DNA of 64,000 nucleotides from Rhodobacterales bacterium RIFCSPHIGHO2_02_FULL_62_130 (GCA_001828855.1 MHZT01000034.1:62001-126000), one strand, 5' to 3'; shown: positions 25,886 to 32,993, numbered from the stretch's first letter. Notes: generated by a model not told the origin, from the letters alone. A program made the numbers and translations.

Positions 25886-26292
25886 AGCCCGCCCCCCGTG
25901 ATCGTCGCCGCGACTGTGACAATCCCGTGTGACGTGACGCCATCAGGATCGCGGATATAGCGGGCGGTTGAGGTCCACCCGACAAGGTGGAAACCGCTTT
26001 CCAACTGGACGCGCCCAGCGCGCAAGGCTTGGCGGATTTCCCACCCGATCCGGCGCACCCCCGCTAGGCTTGGCTCCTGTTTCCATATGTGGACAGTGTG
26101 GAAAATCTCCACCGATCCGCCCGAGGCAAAGCCCCCGTCAAGCTCTTGCGTCTCGCCAAGGATGATTGACGGGGAAGGATTTGGCCGCGCGTTGCGGTCA
26201 AGGATTGCCCCTGAAGGAACCAGCGCCACCAGCTCCGCCCGCCCGATCAGCACCGCGCGCAAGGCTTTTTGCAGGGCTAGGTTGTGGCTCAT
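25882..26292 (-). CDS. DUF3168-type tail terminator protein
   Basis: 136 residues: LQKALRAVLIGRAELVALVP, then SGAILDRNARPNPSPSIILG, VHIWKQEPSLAGVRRIGWEI and RDPDGVTSHGIVTV. This is the DUF3168 profile, whose members cap the tail tube and join it to the head (SPP1 gp17 analogue). It overlaps the gp10-like and closure genes by 4 nt each. Confidence 0.8.
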   Translation of the reverse strand: MSHNLALQKALRAVLIGRAELVALVPSGAILDRNARPNPSPSIILGETQELDGGFASGGSVEIFHTVHIWKQEPSLAGVRRIGWEIRQALRAGRVQLESGFHLVGWTSTARYIRDPDGVTSHGIVTVAATITGGGL

Positions 26293-26693
26293 TTGGCCCC
26301 CCGGATCGCCTTGGAAATCCCGCGCTTGATTTGTGCCGCCGCCTTCTTTCTGGACAGCCGAAAGCCCGGCCAGAAAAAGGGCTGCGCCGCCGCGTGGGTC
26401 GTTCCGTATTCGACCAAATGGGGATAGCGCACGTCGGTATTTCCGACAGTCACCGCCGCCGCATTGTCCGGCACCACAGCCGCGCCGCCCGGCTGGCTAT
26501 AGGCCGGGGTTGCTTGGCCCGGCCCGGTGACGGTCACACTTGCCAGTAGTGCGCCTTCGTCCACCGGGGCAAGCGCGCGGATCGCGTCAGCCACCGCCTC
26601 CCCGCCCCGCAAAAGGGCAGGATCAACCGCGCGCCGCACCGCTTCCGGTATTGCCTGCATCCGTCTTTGAAAGCTCGCCAGACCCTCGCCCAT
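26289..26693 (-). CDS. HK97 gp10-like neck/tail-completion protein
   Basis: 134 residues. ALAPVDEGALLASVTVTG and RYPHLVEYGTTHAAAQPFFWPGF (shown in part) are the signature of the HK97-gp10 family: the A-P-V-x-x-G-x-L segment and the V-E-Y-G-T-x-x-x-A-x-P-F block. These proteins act at the head-tail junction. It lies 1 nt after the gp6-like gene and overlaps the tail terminator gene. Confidence 0.87.
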   Translation of the reverse strand: MGEGLASFQRRMQAIPEAVRRAVDPALLRGGEAVADAIRALAPVDEGALLASVTVTGPGQATPAYSQPGGAAVVPDNAAAVTVGNTDVRYPHLVEYGTTHAAAQPFFWPGFRLSRKKAAAQIKRGISKAIRGAK

Positions 26694-26694
26694 G

Positions 26695-27006
26695 TCAAAA
26701 GGTCCAGTCCCGAAACTCGCGCAGGATTTCTGTCACCCCGAAGGGCGGTTCCCGCAGCACTTCCGCTGTCGCCTCGCGGTTCTCATACCAGTGCGCCGCC
26801 AACATCAGCACCGCCTGCCGCAGCTCGTCCGGCACCGGGTCTTGACCCACCCCGCCGAAGGTCGCGGCAAAGGTGAAACCTAGCTTGCGCTCAACAAAGC
26901 TCTCAGCCCCCGCAAGAATACGGGTCAACATGGCGTCGTCTGTCGTTCCAAGATCATCCGTAAAGGAAAGATGCGCCCGCAGATCGGCTAAGGTATTGAT
27001 CGCCAT
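26695..27006 (-). CDS. gp6-like head-tail connector protein
   Basis: 103 residues: TLADLRAHLSFTDDLGTTDD, then MLTRILAGAESFVERKLG and ELRQAVLMLAAHWYENREAT. The D-x-x-L-x-x-L-(x)n-A-x-x-(F/Y)-(V/I)-E core and A-x-x-W-Y-E-N-R-E are those of the HK97 gp6-type connector ring. A 107-bp gap with a long C-run separates it from the tail-tube gene upstream. Confidence 0.85.
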   Translation of the reverse strand: MAINTLADLRAHLSFTDDLGTTDDAMLTRILAGAESFVERKLGFTFAATFGGVGQDPVPDELRQAVLMLAAHWYENREATAEVLREPPFGVTEILREFRDWTF

Positions 27007-27113
27007 GGCCTAAAAACTCCAATTCGCGCAAATATCGCGCAAGACACCCCGCGCCGGTCCCCGCCTATGGGCCAAAGTTGAGGACCACCCCCCCCCCTCT
27101 GGCCCTAGCTGGA

Positions 27114-27605
27114 TCAGGTCGGGCTTGCGTGGGTCAGGACGATGTTACTGTTCGGCTGGATCGTGAACTTGACAGTGCCAATCTCGCCCGATGCATCATC
27201 CTCAACCCCGATCACCGAACCCACGAAAAGGCGGGTAGAGTTTTTCGGGGTCGCACCTGTCACCGGCTTATCGGCAAAGGTGAAGCGCATGGCGTAGTTG
27301 CTGATCAGCGCCTCAAAGGCCGCGCGCATAGCGAGCTGCCCTGCATCGGTCGGGTCGAGGCCGCACGTCAGCTCAAAGCTCTTTCCTTTCCGCATGATCT
27401 TGAACACGCGGCTGCGCCCATCGGTGACGTTGCCAAACTCAGCGGTAGACCATTCATCGACAGGAACGCCGAGGGTCTTAGGCTCTTTCACTTCGGTTGC
27501 AGCGGTCAAAGGTGTGGTGAAGTCAGCGGCGATAAAGTCCGCAGACTTCAAAGCCACGACAGCGCCCAGCTCAAACTTGCTGCCGGTGATAACGTAAACA
27601 GGCAT
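27114..27605 (-). CDS. Major tail tube protein
   Basis: 163 residues, beta-rich, beginning MPVYVITGSKFELGAVVALK and containing VDEWSTAEFGNVTDG and MRKGKSFELTCGLDPTDAGQ. Size and composition match siphovirus tail tube proteins of the lambda gpV/phi13 class. It is placed before, not after, the neck genes, an atypical position. The gene for an HNH endonuclease lies 3 bp upstream. Confidence 0.75.
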   Translation of the reverse strand: MPVYVITGSKFELGAVVALKSADFIAADFTTPLTAATEVKEPKTLGVPVDEWSTAEFGNVTDGRSRVFKIMRKGKSFELTCGLDPTDAGQLAMRAAFEALISNYAMRFTFADKPVTGATPKNSTRLFVGSVIGVEDDASGEIGTVKFTIQPNSNIVLTHASPT

Positions 27606-27608
27606 GGA

Positions 27609-27956
27609 TTAACCTTTCGCTTTGCGTTCTTCGCGCTGTTTCGCGCTGTTGTGGTGATACTGGCAAAGGCTCTGCCAATTGGTCTTGTCCCAGAATTTCA
27701 CCATGTCGCCCCGGTGCGGCTCGATATGGTCCACATGATCGGCCTTGACGCCGCACCGCTTGCACCACGGATGCGCGCCAAGCCAATCCTTGCGGGCGGC
27801 TTCCCATTTGGACGTATAGCCACGGGCGCTTGAGCTTGGCCGCTTCTTATCGAACCGGGCTTTGCGGTCCCGATCCGCCGCCGCCGTGCAGGTGCAACGG
27901 GTGCCAATGGCCACCGTCTTACCGCACTTGCACAGGCGGGGCGCACGGGTTGGCAT
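27609..27956 (-). CDS. HNH endonuclease
   Basis: 115 residues. Zinc-binding cysteines lie in HPWCKRCG (C65, C68); the catalytic HNH core is HVDHIEPHRG (D76-H77), N93 in KTNWQSLC, and H101/H102 in CQYHHNSAKQ. The N-terminal KCGKTVAIGTRCTC adds a second cysteine cluster. HNH proteins of this class often work with terminase in cos-type packaging, in which case this would normally sit beside terS. Here it lies between the capsid and tail-tube genes. Confidence 0.9.
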   Translation of the reverse strand: MPTRAPRLCKCGKTVAIGTRCTCTAAADRDRKARFDKKRPSSSARGYTSKWEAARKDWLGAHPWCKRCGVKADHVDHIEPHRGDMVKFWDKTNWQSLCQYHHNSAKQREERKAKG

Positions 27957-28339
27957 CAGTAGACAGGCCGCAGCATCGGAACCGACAGGACCACGACACC
28001 GATGATTGCCGAAGTGCCACTTGCAAGGGTCAGGGTCGCCCGGATGAAGGGCAGGTTGCCCAAGTAGCCCAAGCGATAGTTGGAACCAGCCACCAGCACC
28101 GCAGGGGCGTCGGATTGCACCCGATCCGCAGGAACATCGGCATAGGTCACACCGTCCAAGGAATGCTGCAACTTGACCCCGAAAGCCGCCGCCCCGGTGA
28201 TCGCGCCCACCGAAACCAACATGGCCACAGACCGCACGTCAACAAGGTTCACCGCCGCCGCGTTGGTGGTTGCCGCCACCGCGACAGGCGCAAGGGCAAC
28301 CGCAAGCTTAACGCTAGAATAAAGGTCGCGCATGATCAC
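27956..28339 (-). CDS. Putative capsid decoration or head-stabilising protein
   Basis: About 127 residues, Ala/Val-rich: LVDVRSVAMLVSVGAITGAA, then VKLQHSLDGVTYADVPADRV and GYLGNLPFIRATLTLASGTS. Proteins of this pattern occur right after the major capsid gene in many siphoviruses, and a beta-sandwich decoration role is plausible. A GTG start overlaps the capsid stop (GTGA); an ATG two codons later is the alternative. Confidence 0.55.
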   Translation of the reverse strand: MIMRDLYSSVKLAVALAPVAVAATTNAAAVNLVDVRSVAMLVSVGAITGAAAFGVKLQHSLDGVTYADVPADRVQSDAPAVLVAGSNYRLGYLGNLPFIRATLTLASGTSAIIGVVVLSVPMLRPVY

Positions 28340-29886
28340 ACCGCCATCTTGAGTTTTTTGAACTTCGCAGCCATCAGCACTTTGCCACCCACGCGCCGCC
28401 CGGCGTGAATGCGGGTGATTTTCCGCGTGGCTTGGGAATAGGGGTCCACCAGCATCGACAGCGACAGCCGATCAAGGATGCGATAGCCCGAAAAATCCGC
28501 GTAGCAGATCGGGAAGGCGTTTGCCGCCACATCGGGCATGTCGATCACTTCGATAACCGGGCGGCCCAACAGGGTGGACGGCTGGCCATCGCGCACGGAA
28601 GGCGTCCACAGATAGTTGTTGGTCGTGTCCTTCAGGGTCGAAATCAGGCCCAAGGTCGTCCCGTTCATCACCCACACCCCGGCATTGCGATAGGTCGGCG
28701 TCACGGAAAACAGGAACTTGATAAGGGCGTCAGGTTGCAGAACGGTCGCGTGGCCGTTCTTGTATTCCGCCACCGTGGTGTTGGTCATAAACCCTTCGGG
28801 CTGCGTGGTGCCGTTGCCATTGACAAAAGCCACGGTCTCTTTTTTCTCGAAATCTTCCGACAGGGCTTCCCGCACTTCCGCTTCCACGGAAGGCGCGTCT
28901 TGCATCAGCATGTTGGAAATATCGACAAAAGTGGACATGCCACGGGTGCCAACTTCAAGCTGGCCAAGGAAGCTTGTGGACGTGGTTTCCGTCTCTTGGT
29001 CAAGCTCGTCGTCCCACGTCGCGTTGCCCATTGGCTTGCGGGTCGGATAGATCACGGAAGGCCCATTCGTGCCGCGCACCGAGGCAATCGAACGGATTGG
29101 CGACATTTCCACAATATCTTTCACAATCTCGCCCGACATTTCAGCCGGTGCCAGATAGCCGCCGTTCGGATCGCTGGCCAAGGTCAGGGCCTTCAATTCG
29201 ACTTCCCCAGCCATCGGCCCGCGCGTCAGGTAGGCTTGAAAAGCCTTGCGCTCCACCGACAGCTCTTGCTTGTCGTCCCCGGTGTGGCGGTTGCCCTTGG
29301 CTTCCAGCTTGTCCAGCCGCTGCACATAAGGCGCAACCGCCGCAGCCACCGCCGCGTCAAGCGCCCCGGCGTGTTTGGCCTCAATTTTGGCCAATTCCGC
29401 CTGCATTTCCTCAATCGTCATATCGTCACCCTTTCCGGCCCCGTGGGCCTTAACCGCAGCAATCCTTGCGCCGGGGTGCATCGGCACCGCGACAATCGAC
29501 ACTTCCACCAGCTCCACCCGCAGCAGATCGCGGCCCCCGCCAACCCGTGCCGCCTTTTTGGTGGCCAAGTATCCAATCGAAAGCCCGCCCATGGCACCCG
29601 ACTGCACCAGCGCCCGCACTTCCGCAGCGCGCGCCACGTCATTAACCAAAAGCCGCCCCTTCACTTGCAGGCCGGTTGCTGTTTCGGTCAGCTCATCCCA
29701 CACCCCCACCACGTCCGCAGGGTCGTGGCTGGCCAGCATCGGAATAGGCGGGCGCGCCCCGGCGAAAGCGCCCTTGTGCAAAACGTCGCCGCCCCGGTCA
29801 GCCGTGCCGAATACCGCTGCAAGGCCGGTAATCACTCCCGCCTCATCAACCGCAAAGCTTGCCTTGAACTCGATCCGGTCGGCCAT
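28336..29886 (-). CDS. Fused prohead protease and HK97-type major capsid protein
   Basis: 516-residue polyprotein. Residues 1-150 are an S78-family prohead protease, with H54 (MLASHDPADVVG) and S103 (AMGGLSIGY) and the acidic partner expected in RVELVEVSIVAVP. Residues about 155-230 form a charged helical delta/scaffold region (MQAELAKIEAKHAG). Residues about 235-516 form the HK97-fold capsid (GGYLAPAEMSGEIVKDIVEM; GRPVIEVIDMPDVA; YRILDRLSLSML). The usual two genes are thus one. Self-cleavage between domains is expected during maturation. The start was set by ATGA overlap with the gene upstream. Confidence 0.92.
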   Translation of the reverse strand: MADRIEFKASFAVDEAGVITGLAAVFGTADRGGDVLHKGAFAGARPPIPMLASHDPADVVGVWDELTETATGLQVKGRLLVNDVARAAEVRALVQSGAMGGLSIGYLATKKAARVGGGRDLLRVELVEVSIVAVPMHPGARIAAVKAHGAGKGDDMTIEEMQAELAKIEAKHAGALDAAVAAAVAPYVQRLDKLEAKGNRHTGDDKQELSVERKAFQAYLTRGPMAGEVELKALTLASDPNGGYLAPAEMSGEIVKDIVEMSPIRSIASVRGTNGPSVIYPTRKPMGNATWDDELDQETETTSTSFLGQLEVGTRGMSTFVDISNMLMQDAPSVEAEVREALSEDFEKKETVAFVNGNGTTQPEGFMTNTTVAEYKNGHATVLQPDALIKFLFSVTPTYRNAGVWVMNGTTLGLISTLKDTTNNYLWTPSVRDGQPSTLLGRPVIEVIDMPDVAANAFPICYADFSGYRILDRLSLSMLVDPYSQATRKITRIHAGRRVGGKVLMAAKFKKLKMAV

Positions 29887-30278
29887 CACACCGCCCCCAC
29901 CACAAAGCGCCGCCGATCCGCCGCAAAGGCGTCGATCTGCGATTGCACCCACACCCCGGCGCGCAACAGCCGCAGCACATTCTCAAAGCTGAACGGCACC
30001 GGCTTGCCATCGGCTTGCACTTCCCAAGCCACCACGCACCGCGCCAAATTCCGCAGCCGCGCAAGCTCGCGGTTTTCCGCGCTCACCCGGCCTTCGAAAT
30101 CCGTGGCGGCTGTCAGATCATCCACCAGCGCCAACCGCGCCCGCGCTTGGGTCGCGCTATCCGGCCCGGCCACCTTGACGCGCAACCCGGTCGGCTGACC
30201 CTTCACCGGGTCCAGCAGCTCAAGCCACGCGCCCCGGTCCTGATCTTCGGCAAAGCCTTCAATCTCATTCAGTTGCAT
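29886..30278 (-). CDS. Phage protein resembling tail assembly chaperones
   Basis: 130 residues. The order LDPVKGQPTGLRVKVAGPDS, then RLRNLARCVVAWEVQADGKP and FSFENVLRLLRAGVWVQSQI, ending in DAFAADRRRF, matches small proteins encoded next to tail-tube genes that are thought to chaperone the tape measure. Here it sits between portal and capsid, so the assignment is tentative. It starts 14 nt inside the portal gene's end. Confidence 0.55.
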   Translation of the reverse strand: MQLNEIEGFAEDQDRGAWLELLDPVKGQPTGLRVKVAGPDSATQARARLALVDDLTAATDFEGRVSAENRELARLRNLARCVVAWEVQADGKPVPFSFENVLRLLRAGVWVQSQIDAFAADRRRFVVGAV

Positions 30279-31479
30279 CGCTGGCCCCTTTCGGACCGAC
30301 AGGCGCGGCTGTCGGCTCTGTCGATATGTTTGGATTTTTGAACACGTTGCCGCCCGCCCGTGGGCCAAGCCCGATCCAAGACCGGGCTTCATTGGCGTTG
30401 ATCGTTTCGGAAGAAATCAAGCTGTTGATCGTGGTCGCGCGGGTTTGCAGATCGGCGCGGGTCATGTCGTCCCGATCAAAGCGGATCACCAGCCGCCCGC
30501 CTTCATCCCCCAACAGGGCGCGGGTCAAAGCCCCTTCAAGGGCGCGCAGCCACGGCTCTAGGCAATAAGTCAAGAATTCCTTGCCAAGCTGTTCGGTGTT
30601 GCCCCACGTCGCCCGGTCCAGATCGAAAAGCATGGAAGGCGGCACTCGGAAGGCGCGGGCAATCTCAAGGATTTGGAATTTACGGTTCTCAAGGAATTGC
30701 GCGTCTGTCGAATTGAACGTGATCGGCACAAAGGTGGTGCCATCATACAGGATTGCTGTCTTGCCGCTTTCCCCGTCCGCCTCATGCGTGGCCCGCCAAG
30801 CCGCAATGGCCTTTTTAACAGAGGCTTCACCGAAACCAGAAGGAAACGACAAAGCGCCGGAAGGCCGCGCACCCTTACCAAACAGGTTGGCCGCGTGACG
30901 TTGCAGCACATAGGCCACCCCGATTGCCTCGCGCGCCATGGTCAAGGGTGAACGGCCAAAGGGCGCGCGCAGGTGGATCATATCGGCGGAAGGCACCGGG
31001 CGGTTATTGATCCGATAGGACGGCTCGCCCGTGTTCTGATTAACATCAACTGTCACCACACCAGACCGATAGCGGATCAGCTCTGCCGCGCGACCCTCAA
31101 CCCGGTTGACCCAAACCAGCCCGCCCCGATCATCTGACAGCGCGTCAATCACAAGGTCGCGGATCAGCTCAAAGCCCGAAGTCCAGTCATTCGCCCGGCC
31201 CTTGAGCAAGGCAAGCAGCGGATGGCCCGCCACGTTGGTTTCGGTGCCATCCGCTGCCACGGCCTTGACCATCACGTCGAGACAGGCCGCAGCCTCAGAA
31301 ATCACGCGGATCGCAGACCCAACCGCCGCCACGTCCAGCGCCATCGGTGCAGAAATCTGCACCCCGGCTTGCGTTGGCATCAGGCCGAAAAGGGCCAGCA
31401 GGTCCGTTGTCGGATCGGCAAGCCCCTTGGTCTCAGGCTTGAAAAGGCGGGATATGATGCGCGGTGTTTTCATCCTCAA
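30265..31479 (-). CDS. HK97-family portal protein
   Basis: 404 residues with the portal signature series: VAAVGSAIRVISEAAACLDV, HPLLALLKGRANDWTSGFEL, MIHLRAPFGRSPLTMAREAI, and FRVPPSMLFDLDRATWGNTE with EQLGKEFLTYCLEPWLRALE. The dodecameric portal forms the DNA channel and docks terminase. It is the first structural gene of the leftward late operon, well separated from terS-terL. An internal ATG two codons in is an equally good start. Confidence 0.92.
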   Translation of the reverse strand: MRMKTPRIISRLFKPETKGLADPTTDLLALFGLMPTQAGVQISAPMALDVAAVGSAIRVISEAAACLDVMVKAVAADGTETNVAGHPLLALLKGRANDWTSGFELIRDLVIDALSDDRGGLVWVNRVEGRAAELIRYRSGVVTVDVNQNTGEPSYRINNRPVPSADMIHLRAPFGRSPLTMAREAIGVAYVLQRHAANLFGKGARPSGALSFPSGFGEASVKKAIAAWRATHEADGESGKTAILYDGTTFVPITFNSTDAQFLENRKFQILEIARAFRVPPSMLFDLDRATWGNTEQLGKEFLTYCLEPWLRALEGALTRALLGDEGGRLVIRFDRDDMTRADLQTRATTINSLISSETINANEARSWIGLGPRAGGNVFKNPNISTEPTAAPVGPKGASDATE

Positions 31480-31520
31480 GTTTCTGCGCCGCCACTAGGG
31501 ATTGTGGCAATCCGATCAAA

Positions 31521-31558
31521 TCCGCCAATATCCGCCAATATCCGCCAATATCCGCCAA
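31521..31558. repeat. 10-bp tandem repeat, about four units
   Basis: TCCGCCAATA repeats three times exactly and a fourth time for eight bases, in the 93-bp gap between the helix-turn-helix gene and the portal gene. The 10-bp period equals one helical turn, so bound proteins would line up on one DNA face. It sits where a promoter for the late operon would be. Confidence 0.7.
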
Positions 31559-31572
31559 GCCCCGCCACTAGG

Positions 31573-31764
31573 TCAGCCCTGTTGACGTTTCCACCGCTGC
31601 AAATCATCCGCGTGGGCGTTCCAGCGCCCCCCGATCTTGGACACCGGCAATTCAGTTTCATCTGTCACAAGCCACCGCTCTAGGGTCCGAACACCCACAC
31701 CCAAAGCCCCTGCAATCGACTTCACGCCCCAAAGCCACCCGTCGTTCTGACGTTGATTAGCCAT
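31573..31764 (-). CDS. Small helix-turn-helix DNA-binding protein
   Basis: 63 residues: LWGVKSIAGALGVGVRTLER (helix-turn-helix), WLVTDETELPVSKIGGRWNA (wing), HADDLQRWKRQQG. It resembles AlpA-type or terminase-small-like HTH proteins that use W-x-x-x-I-A-x-x-L-x-V-S-x-x-T-(L/V). Position 20 bp after the initiator gene and directly before the 10-bp tandem repeats makes it a candidate late-gene activator binding those repeats. Confidence 0.7.
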   Translation of the reverse strand: MANQRQNDGWLWGVKSIAGALGVGVRTLERWLVTDETELPVSKIGGRWNAHADDLQRWKRQQG

Positions 31765-31784
31765 AACTGCCCCCTCAAAAAATC

Positions 31785-32537
31785 CTAAGCTTTAGCTCTC
31801 AGCCACTCTGCAAATCGAAGTGCGATGCGGGTGGCGGTTTCATCCCCTGCCGAGGGCGGATAGCGCCAAGGCATATCCCACCCGGTCAGCATCCCCGCCC
31901 CGGCCTTGTGGCCGATCTGGGCCAGCGCCGGGAAACCATGCGCTGCAAGCCATCCGTTCCAATCTTGCTCTTGATCCGTGCCGATCTGGACAAGCTGCGA
32001 AAGGGGGGTTGGCCTAGCACCCCCCGCCACTACGATTTTCGTAGCGGACCGAGGCCACCGCGTATGGTTCAAATTTGGTTTATCCTTATAGGGGGGTGTG
32101 GGGGGGATTTCTTCCGTGTCACCTGTTCGGGACAAGGGTGTCACCTGTTCAGGTGACTGCGCTGTCACCTGTCTAGGTGTCATGCGTGTCACCTGTTCAG
32201 GTGGCGCGGCTGTCACCTGTTGAGGGGTGCGGAAACGATAGGTTGCCTCGCGGCCCGGCGCATTGCCGCCCGCGCGCTCGATCCATCCGGCCTCTTGCAG
32301 ATCGGCAAGCGCCCGCAGCACAGTCCGCTTATGCGCCGCGACAGCCTTGGACAGCGCCGCCAATCCGGGGCGGCACTCAGCGGTTTCATGGTTGGCGTAG
32401 CCTTGGGCCAGCACGGTTGCGACAAGCCGCGCCATGGGCAAAAGCCGCCCATCCGCCGCAACCGCCTTGATCCATGTCCACCGCTCTTTTGACCATCCGC
32501 CCGGCGTCTGGCCTCGCAGTTGGACAACTTTAGCCAC
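31785..32537 (-). CDS. Replication initiator-like protein with internal origin
   Basis: 250 residues. The N-terminal half is a winged-helix DNA-binding domain (RPGLAALSKAVAAHKRTVLR, then ALADLQEAGWIERAGG), like the HTH_36-type domains of phage initiators. Residues about 103-140 are an octad repeat (QVT-x5) encoded by palindromic DNA iterons. The rest is a proline-rich linker (IPPTPPYKDKPNLN) and a C-terminal domain rich in Trp (QDWNGWLAAHGFPALAQIG, WDMPWRYPP). This is the organisation of lambda O, in which the initiator binds iterons inside its own gene and recruits helicase. It is the first leftward gene from attR. Confidence 0.72.
   Translation of the reverse strand: MAKVVQLRGQTPGGWSKERWTWIKAVAADGRLLPMARLVATVLAQGYANHETAECRPGLAALSKAVAAHKRTVLRALADLQEAGWIERAGGNAPGREATYRFRTPQQVTAAPPEQVTRMTPRQVTAQSPEQVTPLSRTGDTEEIPPTPPYKDKPNLNHTRWPRSATKIVVAGGARPTPLSQLVQIGTDQEQDWNGWLAAHGFPALAQIGHKAGAGMLTGWDMPWRYPPSAGDETATRIALRFAEWLRAKA
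32069..32229. other. Candidate prophage replication origin: five iterons and an AT-rich stretch
   Basis: Five copies of TGTCACCTG start at 32117, 32139, 32163, 32187 and 32211 (spacing 22, 24, 24, 24). The best copy, GTCACCTGTTCAGGTGAC (32140-32157), has perfect 8-bp arms around TT. Two others are nearly as symmetric; the outermost copies are half-sites. Next to them, downstream in the sense of the gene, 32071-32090 is 16/20 A+T in an otherwise GC-rich region. The order iterons then AT-rich unwinding region inside the initiator gene matches lambda ori. Confidence 0.72.
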
Positions 32538-32631
32538 GGCTCAAACCCTTATCAGGTTCACCATATGGCCTTGATTTGTTTCGGTAAGTTTTTGGGGTGT
32601 AACGCGTTGCAAACGCTAGGCTTTCGCCCGG

Positions 32632-32668
32632 CTTTGCAATCCAGCGCATAGCCTGCCTGCCCACCCGC
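32632..32668. other. attR core (37 bp)
   Basis: Right copy of the 37-bp core, identical to nucleotides 1-37 of tRNA-Cys. It contains only the 5' half of the tRNA gene; the 3' half is absent here. Chromosomal sequence resumes immediately after. A palindrome GCGTTGCAAACGC (32603-32615) lies just inside the prophage. Confidence 0.93.
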
Positions 32669-32682
32669 CCCGAAGGTGAGGT

Positions 32683-32712
32683 TGAGATAGGGGAAAGCGG
32701 CGCGGGCTGCAA
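32683..32712 (-). promoter_or_regulatory. Probable original tRNA-Cys promoter, displaced
   Basis: Reading leftward from the chromosome toward attR, TTGCAG (reverse of ctgcaa) and TATCTC (reverse of gagata) stand about 17 bp apart and end about 15 bp before the duplicated tRNA 5' end. Before integration this would have driven tRNA-Cys. In the lysogen it would transcribe the half tRNA and run on toward the phage initiator gene. Confidence 0.5.
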
Positions 32713-32748
32713 GGGGGATTTGTAAAGCTTTCCCAAGACCCTGAAAGC

Positions 32749-32777
32749 AAAAGGCCGCCCCAGCGGAGCGGCCTTTT
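32749..32777. terminator. Bidirectional intrinsic terminator
   Basis: AAAAGGCCGC and GCGGCCTTTT pair perfectly around a 9-nt loop, with T-runs on both strands. It ends leftward transcription from the first tRNA-Gly and could stop rightward read-through out of the prophage. Confidence 0.8.
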
Positions 32778-32782
32778 TGTTT

Positions 32783-32857
32783 TGGAGCGGGCGATGAGAT
32801 TCGAACTCACGACCCTAACCTTGGCAAGGTTATGCTCTACCCCTGAGCTACGCCCGC
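32783..32857 (-). tRNA. tRNA-Gly (GCC), copy 1
   Basis: 75 nt with encoded CCA. Acceptor GCGGGCG/CGCCCGC; anticodon arm AACCT-TGCCAA-GGTT with GCC; T-arm GTGAG-TTCGAAT-CTCAT. It is identical over its whole length to the second copy about 250 bp away on the same strand, and is followed by a strong terminator. Confidence 0.96.
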
Positions 32858-32993
32858 ACTCCATAGGTGGGCTTTTAGCCAGACCGGCGCGGGGCTGCAA
32901 GAGGTATTTTTCCCTTTTTGGCCCGTATCTTCGCCGTGGTTTATCTGTAGTTTTGCTGTGGTGAATCGCGCGGGTATCGGTGGCCCAAAATGC

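Larger units (their letters stand above)
13969..32668. mobile_element. 18.7-kb tailed-phage prophage inserted in tRNA-Cys
   Basis: Bounded by a perfect 37-bp direct repeat derived from the 5' half of tRNA-Cys (13969-14005 and 32632-32668), with a tyrosine integrase gene beside the left copy. It contains integration, regulation, lysis, tail, neck, packaging, capsid and replication genes, about 32 in all, many overlapping by 4 nt. Nearly everything reads leftward except one regulator and one small membrane protein. No frameshifted or truncated structural gene was seen, so it may be intact. At 18.7 kb it is very small for a phage with a tape measure and full head set. Gene content is siphovirus-like (HK97 portal and capsid, no sheath gene). 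Confidence 0.93.

Noticed and set aside
31476-31661. 61-codon leftward frame through the 10-bp tandem repeats, ending at the portal start
   Set aside because: Most of it overlaps the HTH gene in another frame and the rest only reads the repeat; no ribosome site was seen.
31521-32229. Tandem 10-bp and 24-bp repeats considered as CRISPR arrays
   Set aside because: Units are contiguous or separated by 6-7 bp, with no 25-40-bp unique spacers, and no cas genes are present.
13969-32668. Region considered as a gene transfer agent cluster
   Set aside because: It has att repeats, integrase, excisionase-like and replication genes, and the head/tail gene order differs from the Rhodobacter GTA.
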